From Thuidium tamariscinum (taxonomy: Eukaryota > Streptophyta > Bryopsida > Hypnales > Thuidiaceae), in NCBI GenBank assembly GCA_947034885.2, contig OZ019759.1, positions 4,032,501-4,096,500 on the forward strand: a stretch of 64,000 nt of DNA, given 5' to 3'. This document shows positions 55,909 to 64,000 of this stretch, piece after piece. Positions within the stretch are counted from its first letter, which is position 1, and each line of letters starts with the position of its first letter. The notes under the pieces are model-generated. The model saw only the letters and a list, made by a program, of their open reading frames with translations, had not been told where the DNA came from and searched no databases. The position numbers and the translations under genes are program-made.

Positions 55909-56558
55909 CCCATCTTCCTGACATCTTGAAATTGATTTTGTAGAAGGAACTACAAATGGACGTCACATCTGGAGCCATTCGTTAATCCTTTCAACGATGA
56001 GCCTTTCATCGCAGAGATGGTCGACACGTATGGGACGCTTTGGCAATTCAAGGATCATATAGATACTTGGAGTTTTGGAGTGAACCGTTTCAGAAACTAT
56101 GTCTATCTACGCTACCGCGTGTGGGGTACCAATACATACATGCCGTGGAACTTGAAGGAGAAGGTGACCCTCATTGAAGAACATCAAGTCAACTATGTCG
56201 TCATTGTACTTCATGTTGTCGACGAAACTCAGAAGCCTCAAGATCACTGCCATTCAATCGTTTTAGACATTAATTGTTCCCACAGGAATTTTGATCTTCC
56301 CGATCTTATGACGTTTCTAGAAGGCTCTCAAATGGAGTCCTTGAACAACCAATTCGAGAAATTAGGATATGTCCCATGATGGAGAAATACCACTATAAAG
56401 TCCAACGCCGCAAGACTACATTTAATTTTTCAAATGCTGGACCGCTATGCATTGGAGCATGTTGAAAAAGAACCTGCAGTTGGTCAAAGTACCGACCAAA
56501 TACCAGCACTCCGACAGCAAGGCAAGAGTCGTAAGCCATGATCATCATCTGGTATAGG

Positions 56559-58631
56559 TGTCGCAACCTGGAATACAAGTTTTTATTATTTAGGATAAAA
56601 TTAGGAACAAAAAGATCCAATCTTAGTAATTTTTTGATTCTTTGGTGAAGAATTAGATGAATTACTAAGATTAATGATAGGTTGAAAGTAGAGTAGTCTT
56701 GTAGAGATAAATTGGTTAAGTTGGAAAATTATATTTTTCAACCTGACCGGAAACTGGAATCGAAAGGAAGATCCTCTAGGAAAGTTACTAAGGATTTGGT
56801 GGAACTTTGAGAGTATGTCAAGGGAAAGAGAGAAGTTGCGAGGAAATTTTGTAAGTTGATGTGAGACATCAGCTCATCCAACCTTTGAAGAGAGTGGAAG
56901 TTCTCCTCCATGATAAGAATGTGCAGAAGTTGGAGGATTGGATAGGAGAGCTATTCAATCAGGCTAAGAACCTTCAACACTAGTTGGAGAGGAAGTTTGA
57001 GGAGGTTAATAAAGGAAGAAGACTCTCATAAGAGTCTATAGATACCTGCAGACAAATTTGCAGTTTCATAGCACAAGTCAGTTGAGATCCAGATTAGAAC
57101 CAGACTAGAATTCAGATCCGGATCATAACTTGGAACCGGATGTTACCTCTCCTCAGCGATTTAAGGAGAAGGAAAGATTCCAAGTGAAAGGCTACAATTG
57201 TAATCAAGGTATCAATCAGCTCGAAGAAACTAGCTAGAGAGAGATTTGCCAAGCATGTGGATTCCCCTCAGTAATGGATAAAAAGATAGTTGTAGTTAAC
57301 AACCAAAGTAGGTAGAATAATTTTAGGAGCAGATAAAATTGAAAGTTTGTGGTAGGGAGAAAATAGTTAGCAAGTTACTTTTGAGTTAGATACACTTGGA
57401 CTGGATCGGATCTAGGTCTATAGGATCTGAGATCCACTTTTAGTGGAATCTTTGGACTGTAGTGGAAGTCAACAAGCCTAGGTTTAGAAGGGAATGAAAC
57501 GTGTCATTCTCCAGGCTGGTGTTGATTCCCCTTGCACTTTTAGGTTATTCTTGAAGTTGTTTAGTATTTAAATCCGGGTTGTAGTTGAACCCGGTGTATA
57601 GTTTCATATCTTGTTTTCCCAATTTTGATTTTGTAAATACAAATCAAACTCTTCTGATTCACTTTGAGTAGACTGTGTACACTTAATCTTGTCAAAGTCT
57701 TGTTGGGGCAATTAGGATTGCAACCTTGGGTAGAGAGGAAGTGTACTCAAATACTGAGTTTATCCGGTCCTTGGAATTGAAGTGAGTTTGGTTTGATTGA
57801 AACCCTGTGTGGGATCTCTACGGATAGTTTGGAGCAGGTTTGAGGATGAGTCTTTAGAAATAGCCACCCGTAGAGTTTGGATTTAAGACTGGAAGGATCC
57901 AATTGAATGCCAATTGAAAGGTGATGAGGTCTCTTTGGATGGAAGAAGGACTTGTAAAGGATATAGCTCTCCTCCTTAGCTTACTCCCTTACCTTGCTAG
58001 GAACCAGGACTAATTTGATAATCCATCGTTATAGTGTTTGTTAGGAATTGATGGGAGAGCTTGCATGACTTGTTGGATTGGATTTGTTCCGGACTAGTTG
58101 TGAGGTGATCCTGTCTGTTAGGTCTTATTAGTTATTTTTCTTTTGTTTCTTTAAAGTAGAACTTCTAACACTCTAAAACTCAAAGGGTAGGAGTAATCTT
58201 CCTTTCTGAACACCCAAAAGAACAGATCCCTCTTATTACAGAGGTTAAATTTACAACATGGTTATGCATTTAGTGACGAGATCGGATGCCAACTCTGGTC
58301 AGGAAGGAAGGAGTAATTCCAGTTTCTGGTCTAAATCCGTTATAAAAAAAGAGTAACTATTAAAAATCTAAAGATGTGGGTATAATTAGAGGGGGAACTC
58401 TCTAGAGTCAAAAGTGAATCTATCTCGGTTAGTATCAGAAATAAGGGAATACCTAGACCGGAACAAGATTAGACTTTTGCTTGGGGTTTTGTTGTAACTA
58501 ACATTGCAAACTTCCGGATATTAATAAAATTACAACCTAAATCTTTTGAGGATGATACACAAGTCACTTTAAGGTTAACTTAGAGGTTTCTAATACCTTA
58601 AAGAAGGAATTGTGCTTTCTTGTGCTACAAC
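56559..58631 (+). mobile_element. Degenerate insertion in cassette III, probably a TGTC-family relative in reverse orientation
   Basis: Coding alignment to cassette II stops near 56540 and resumes near 58640. The insert starts TGTCGCAACCTGGAATA, close to the inverted right end of TGTC elements (TGTCGCAGTCCGGAAATA). It ends in ...GCTACAACA, whose reverse complement resembles TGTCGTACG. A coiled-coil-like decayed frame (RLSKLENY...; about 56690-57030) lies on the plus strand, as this orientation predicts. No clear target duplication; boundaries are approximate. Confidence 0.5.
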
Positions 58632-58820
58632 ACTTGATGTTTGTTTATGTGATGGACTTGAGCCCCTACCCATAATTTGAGAAGTTTTAGAAAATTTAGA
58701 AACAATTATGGGCCAACCACAAGACATGCTTCTTGTTCGATGAAGCTGCAATGAAGATTGACATCAAGCAATGTATTATCGCATACCCACAATGCTATAT
58801 TATTTGCGCATTTTAGAGAC

Positions 58821-59677
58821 GGGTGAATGCAAGAAACACCTATACTATTTGTTGTGTTTTACTACAATACTCATGACTTTTTTTGGAGTACTTTAAAATT
58901 AGAAAATTAATTTGAAAAAAATTTGAAAAATATGAACAATGTATACACTTCTAAGATGAAGGTTTTCACCAAAGGAAATTGATAGAAAAATTCTCTAAGT
59001 AGGAGAACTTAAAAAGCGCCAAACCTCACACTAGTAGAAAATCTCCCCGGTTTTGTTGATTTGGTCGCGTTGATGATCAATAGATTTCTGTTAATCAATA
59101 GAAATATGTTGATCATCAACGCGACCAAATCAACAAAACCGGGGAGATTTTCTACTAGTGTCAAGAAAATACACACTTTCATATTTTAATTCGGGAAAAA
59201 TAGTAAAAATAAGTAAATAAAAAAAATGGCCATTTGCAACAATTCTATGTAGATGGTCATTCACAAAAGAAAATTTCAAAATAATATTTTATATGTTTCA
59301 AAATTCAAGCAGAAAGAACCTCACTTTGTAGACTTCCACACCACATAAAAATATCTTTTTTCAAAATCCCTCACATGGAGAGATGTAAGTCTATTAGAAG
59401 ATCATATCACCAAATTTCATCTCAAAATTGTTAAAAAAAGGTACTCAGTACTAAAAACCTCCAAATTCTCATTTGTGACATTTAATCATTAGTACTATTT
59501 TAGTATTAAAATAATTTTGAAAATTATGAAAAAATTATGTAAGGTGTATGATAGACATGAGTACCTTCTCTAGAAATCTTGAGTCATTTCGAGCAAAAAT
59601 GCAAAAGCTATGGCCAAAAAACAGATCAGCACTTAGCTTGTGACGAAAAATAGTACAAGTGTTTCTTGCATTCACCC
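58821..59677. mobile_element. Non-autonomous TIR element, GGGTGA family, copy B (857 bp with a nested MITE)
   Basis: GGGTGAATGCAAGAAACACC at the left and, inverted, GTGTTTCTTGCATTCACCC at the right. AGAC lies on both sides (58817-58820; 59678-59681). The flanks rejoin the cassette III coding sequence (…RDIVDVVKKELIQLIDV). Removing the 132-bp MITE and its 3-bp duplication leaves 722 bp, close to copy A. Confidence 0.88.
59029..59160. mobile_element. CACTA-type hairpin MITE (132 bp)
   Basis: CACTAGTAGAAAA...TTTTCTACTAGTG. The arms are perfectly complementary for about 50 bp, with a short loop, and the element is flanked by TCA on both sides (3-bp duplication, as expected for CACTA/EnSpm). The near-perfect arms indicate a very recent insertion. 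Confidence 0.92.
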
Positions 59678-62014
59678 AGACATAGTGGATGTTGTGAAAA
59701 AAGAGCTTATTCAGCTTATAGATGTTAAGTAGCGGCAGAAGGTGTGCCTTACACCTATCGACATAAGGAAAAAATTACTACAAAGAAATTTTGAGTTGTG
59801 GGACGAAATAAAAAATGGCCAATTCATGATAATCAACGGCCAACATAGTATAACTGGTTTTCAGGATCTTCAACTTACAGGCTACGGGGAGACCCGAAAA
59901 ATTGAATTAAAGACATGGAACGTCTATACTGTTTGGACTTTAGATGAGAACAAGTTAAGAAGCATATCCAAATTCTACAATTGCACTAATCACCCAAACC
60001 ATGCCCAGCCTACCTGGGGGAACCAAATAATTAGTTGCAAAAGCATTTGGATAACATACAAGCATCCCATGGACACTCGGACCAAAGACACAACGAGGAA
60101 GAACAAGGCAGTGTGGGATTTGGACAAATACAAGATACTAATTATTTTGGACTCCTTATCCTTGACTCGGTGATAAGGTGTTGAGACATATTAGATATTG
60201 ATTCTCAAATGAGAAAAGCGTCAATCTATGTTTTTACATTGTTTGGAATGTTTACTTTGAAATGTCTTATATTGATCAAGTGATTACAGTTATCATCAGG
60301 TCGACGATAACTAGGAATGGACTTAGCATTTTACGTGGATCTGCTTGTCTGGGGTGTGTCATACAGATCTTCACAGATGTAGTTATGGAGTGCTTCTAAA
60401 ATATAAATCCTAAGTGAGATAATGCGACGATAAATAGCACCTTGGATCTCAAGAATGAGATTCAAATTATCACCCTTCCCGACGGTTTGTGGGTACACTA
60501 GAAGAACTTCTTGATGAAGCACGTCGAGGGCGACTTGATTGACCCCTACGCCCTAAAACCATATAGGGATGTGAAGGGCTTCAAGATAAAAACCATGTCG
60601 TTGAAGCCATAATTTTTCAAATATTTTGGCCACTTCATAGGTGTGGATTTTGGAATGAATGTTGTTCATCTTCTTGGAGAAGTGACTGGACATTTGGCCC
60701 TATATCCAAAGGTCTTTGTTGCATCAACAAAGATCCTTGAACTTGACAACACAACCCATAGGGAGTGGGTTGAGAGGAAGAAGCGGAAGAAAGTAATCCT
60801 TCGAGATCTAATGGTGGTGAAGCCAGACCTAAAGTTTTTTACTATTGGTGGCAACGTTGTGGACAAGAAGTGGAAGTCCTGGAAGGCACGACATAGGTTC
60901 ATTTCAGCATCGTGGGACTTCTTGCTCACTCACCCTAGGCCGGATTATTACAAAAGACGCTTACGAAACAATGTTTGGCTGAAGCAGGCAAAAAACCTTG
61001 AGAAGCAATTTCCCAAGGTTCTTCATATGTTTACTAGGTTTATGAAGTTGAAGTATCAACTTCCTGAACCTACTGGGGGAGTGCAAGTGTGTGGGGTTAA
61101 GATGAATGCCAAAGCGTTGGTGACAAGTTCGACCTACCAGTACCACAATAGGGAGGTTAACTTCTCTCTCGTGGACTTCAGAGAAGTGCCGAGAGCAGAA
61201 GCCACCAAAACTGAACACCCCATGATCTCTTCTTGAAATTCCTTCATCTTAGTTTGTAGCCTAAGATGACAAAGACAAACATCTTGCTCTTTGTTTTGAA
61301 GAACAACAACAACTTCAAGGCGGCAAAGGTGTTTGCAACTTGGAATCTTGCAACTTATGACTACATTCTTTCCACGTATTGTCGGGGCAGAGCCGAGTTG
61401 TTGGGCAACCTCACCAATCTAACGCCTGTTGTAGATGTCCTTCTCACGTTCTTTTTCAAAAGAAACAAGGACTTTGCACCCTCTAGTCGTGACTTTGTGA
61501 AGAAAAAATACTGCACCCCTTTGGAGAGTTGGGATTATTGGGATTGGAGGAAAAACATGGAGGCAAAGTGGAGGATAGAGTCCACAAAATTGCGCATGGA
61601 ATTCTATCTGCAAATCTTTAGGTCATGTCTGAGCTTCAAACATCTTCTTCATGATGTGCACGACCTTTGTAATGTAGTCATGAAGTATCATTGATTTGAT
61701 GTTATTGCTGATCATATGCAAAGATCTATTCTCACTTCTAATAATAATGATATATTTTGATTGGTTCCTTGACATGTTTTGGCAGATGTTTAGAGCGTAT
61801 TATTACAGCTTTGTTGATTGGAGTGATGTCAAGGTGTATCTTGCAATTTCTTATCTTACAAAGAAGATGGATTGGAGGGACTTCATGATGACCAATTCCC
61901 CTTACTCCTTGACGTATGAGAAGCCAGCTCCTCGTAGCCCCGTTGTGGTTTGTTCAAACTCACCTGCCTCACCTCCCATGATCTTGTTGGCTATAGAAAA
62001 CATTCCAATCCCTT

Positions 62015-63170
62015 GACAAAGGGAGAATGTCGGCCCTCATGTGACATTTGATCCAAGTGTGCAGGGCCTTGACTAGTTTGGAACGTACACATTTCAAATC
62101 TATTTGTGGATGGTGAATACAGACATGACTACACAAGCTGTACAAATAGGCTTACATACAGATGATCAACTGGACTTGGAGGTGGTTGAGTTGCAAAGGA
62201 TGTTGGAAGATCCCTCAAACACCATTGTTGTTGCAGAGAATGAGTTTGACGGAGATGATGAGATGGAGATGGACATAGAGTACAAGCGGCAAAGAGCTAA
62301 GCGTTGGGGCAAAGAAAGGAGGATGACAAGGACCCGCTCGACTTCGGAGAGCGAGAGGATGCTTTATAAAGGAGGGCTCTACGGACAGTGACGTCATCAT
62401 GCAAGAAGCAAGGCAAGATGGCAGACTTGTAGAGGGCACCTCCACCTAAAGCATCTCTACGGCGGACTCTGTGGACAAGGATGAAAAGCCCTTATTCTAC
62501 AACTTCGGCAGTGACGATGATCCACTTGATCGTCCTCACAAGTTCAACTACGACGATGACAACCACAATGGTCCACCAAGGGTGACGGAATTGAGACCTT
62601 TTATCCTATCTGACGGTAAAGTGATGAAGGTAGAGAAAGACCACTGGAAGGAAGAGGAAGAGAAGCAAAACAAACGCCTCGCCCAGGCCGCAAAGAAGGC
62701 GGCAAAGGACAAAGAGTTGGCCGATGCACGAGCACAAATTATTGAAGTGCAGTAGGAGTCCCAGCAAAAAATATCGGTCCAGTCTACTCAATTTGAGGAA
62801 CTGAAACAAATGTTTCAATCTCAGTTTAGTCAAGGCGGTGCCATACCAATGTCCCAAGCATCCATGGAACAGCCGTCAGTTCCCGCCGTTCTCATTTCTA
62901 TGTAGGTCCAAGATTTGGTAGGTGGACTTCTTCATCCTCAACTTGAGGATAAGTTGCTTCCTTATCCTCGAGTTGAGGATATCGCTCACGTGACCTCATT
63001 GGCACACAATGAGATCATGGCATGCACTCCGGCGTTACAATTGACTCCAATTGTGGTCTCGCCTGATGAGGATGCTTTTCAAGTTTTCCTTCCTCAACTA
63101 AGGAAACTTGTTGTAAATAAGCTCAAGATTATTGTCGACTCAACAATATTCTTGAGGAGATTGTTGTGAG
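62015..63170 (+). pseudogene. Cassette III: acidic/coiled-coil linker
   Basis: Continues in frame after TGA 62014 with RENVGPHVTFDPSVQGLD (then TAG) and TFQIYLWM. An acidic stretch, NFGSDDDPLDRPHKF, KVMKVEKDHWKEEEEKQ and a Lys/Ala coiled coil up to TAG 62753 follow, at the same place as TAA 19992 in cassette II. Downstream are HPQLED and YPRVEDIAH, encoded by two palindromes (62933-62951; 62963-62981), and LKIIVDSTIF, encoded by a third (63130-63148). Frames shift several times between 62385 and 62470. Not functional as it stands. Confidence 0.5.
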
Positions 63171-64000
63171 TGCCCATTTGGTCACTCATAACTCAAAAAT
63201 TGTTTTTTTTGGATTTTATTAGTTTTGAGTGTAGTTTTATTTACAAAAAGATCAAAAAAGAGTGAATAACCACAATATAGATGTCACATACCAATATAGC
63301 AAAAGGTCCTAATGGTACATTTTCCTTCAAATATAACCAAATCCTGCATGTAGATAGGGTAAAAATCCAGAAATTGTACAAAATAAACATATATAGTAGA
63401 AAATGCCCAATTCTTTACACCTATTGTGCAATGAGACGCAAAAGGGCTAACTTGGTCCAAGGGAATCATGGGAGAGCTCTAAGATTGATTTCCAAAGATA
63501 GGTTTCATTTTCCCCATTCCATCGATGAAATAGTAGAAACCCCAAATGTTAGCCTACAAGTGAAAGAAATTCAAATGGAGCAACGAAGGGCATCTACGAT
63601 CTAAGTACAATGATTTGAGGTGGAAATCATTCTAGGAGTCCAACAGCGCAATCGGTTTGCCCAGATTCCCTTTTGGTTGAAAGATTCCCTAATTACCGGA
63701 AGCTAAAAGAGATAGCAAGATTTGATTCTCCTTCTTTAGATGTGAAAAATGAAAATATAAATTTGCACATCTCTTGAGGAATTCCATGAGAGGTTTCTCA
63801 AAAAGTCTCGGTTTTTTCTGATCATCTAAAGATCTTTTTCTGAGCGGTCAACTGCCAAAATCCAGTATGGTAAATTCATGAAAATTACCTTGGATGCGGT
63901 AAAAATCTCACAAAAAATTAGTATAGTTTCTTTTATGTTCATAAAGTACCCCAACAAGTTTGGTGACTTTTTGATCGCGGGAGATGCCAAAATTAGCAAC
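63171..64000. other. Unassigned end of window
   Basis: AT-rich. The HAD domain of cassette III would be expected near or beyond the end, but I see no match. The 107-codon frame at 63281-63604 has no motif that I recognise and may belong to another inserted element. No terminus of composite element 2 is seen. Confidence 0.35.

Larger units (their letters stand above)
55957..62014 (+). pseudogene. Cassette III: N-terminal domain, ParB-like motif and methyltransferase-like region, decayed and interrupted
   Basis: Aligns with cassette II. EPFVNPFNDEPF opens it (start codon lost or out of frame near 55956), then DTYGTLWQFKDHIDTW and NRFRNYVYLRYRV, with intact frame through 56379 where cassette II has its frameshift. 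After an inserted element (56559-58631) and a TIR element (58821-59677) come KVCLTP, FMIINGQHSITGF (ParB-like), NCTNHPNHAQPTWG, a decayed intron (donor GT changed; palindromes at 60157 and 60291), and VERKKRKKV. NFSLVDFREVP (motif IV position), TNILLFVLKNNN and, after another intron, MFRAYYYSFVDW complete it. Stops here replace Arg, Trp, Glu and Lys as well as Gln, so this copy has decayed generally. TGA 62014 corresponds to the TGA at 19275 in cassette II. Confidence 0.65.
32806..64000. mobile_element. Composite element 2 (older relative of composite element 1), right end outside the window
   Basis: Left terminus ATTTGTTAAAATGAGACAAA at 32806, preceded by AAGGCTTT (32798-32805), matches composite element 1. 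Then, in the same order, come DDE gene (-), GGGCGGGAAAAA box, telomere-like tract, 177-bp-satellite relatives, AT-rich spacer and cassette III (+). The distance from transposase start to first cassette exon is about 15.9 kb. Removing the TGTC insertions (45281-52742) and the 0.73-kb element gives about 7.7 kb, against 8.9 kb in composite element 1. The right terminus was not found before 64000. Confidence 0.65.

Noticed and set aside
2378..63170. Alternative genetic code (TAG/TAA = Gln) for the organism
   Set aside because: It fits many stops, but TGA also occurs in frame, and cassette III has stops at Arg, Trp, Glu and Lys positions. Frames also end plausibly at TAG/TAA. C-to-T decay explains the data more simply. 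Kept only as a testable option.

Overview
This window looks like a repeat-rich nuclear segment of a large eukaryotic genome, most likely of the plant/streptophyte lineage. The evidence for that is CCCTAAA-type telomere-like tracts, GT-AG introns with TTTGCAG-type acceptors, TATA boxes, a CACTA-type MITE, and elements with TG...CA ends and 5-bp target duplications. I cannot name the species. I see no ordinary housekeeping gene, tRNA or rRNA. Nearly everything recognisable is mobile-element DNA, much of it nested.

The main object is a roughly 20-kb transposon, here called composite element 1 (3590-23605). It has inverted termini of about 20 bp and sits between two copies of the 8-9 bp sequence (T)AAGGCCTT. 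On its left, minus strand, it carries a DDE-type transposase-like gene of the family that I recognise as DUF7869-like (4156-7009). On its right, plus strand, it carries a multi-exon cassette (15.9-23.1 kb). In order, the cassette encodes a conserved N-terminal domain of unknown function, a ParB-like NGQHS motif, a diverged beta-class DNA-methyltransferase-like region, an acidic/coiled-coil linker, an FCP1/NLI-like HAD phosphatase domain, and a disordered tail. Between the two genes lie E2F-like and telomere-like motifs, a 177-bp satellite and AT-rich spacer.

The element is inserted inside an exon of another, diverged copy of the same cassette (cassette I). That copy therefore appears as two halves, 2378-3581 and 23614-27721. 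A second, older relative (composite element 2) starts at 32806 and runs past the window end. It has the same order: DDE gene (-), E2F-like site, telomere-like tract, degenerate satellite, spacer, cassette III (+). It is broken by several later insertions.

A very unusual feature runs through all of this. About 40 copies of a 19-bp odd-length palindrome, TATC(C/A)TCGA-N-TCGA(G/T)GATA or TTAGCTCGA-N-TCGAGCTAA, lie in the introns and 5' leaders of these genes. The palindrome version matches the cassette lineage: AGCT type in cassette I, TATC type in cassettes II and III and upstream of the DDE genes. Because the genes encode a ParB-like plus methyltransferase-like protein, these palindromes are candidate recognition sites of the element itself. 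That link is inference.

A second element family, called TGTC elements here (34868-38688, 45991-49828, outer 45281-52737, plus fragments), is about 3.6-3.8 kb. It has TG...CA ends, perfect 5-bp target duplications and one minus-strand gene of unknown function. Smaller elements include a 0.73-kb TIR family with 4-bp duplications (54589-55316; 58821-59677) and a 132-bp CACTA-type hairpin MITE nested inside one of them. Many of the long reading frames are interrupted by stop codons at positions where a sister copy has Gln, a sign of C-to-T change or, less likely, recoding.
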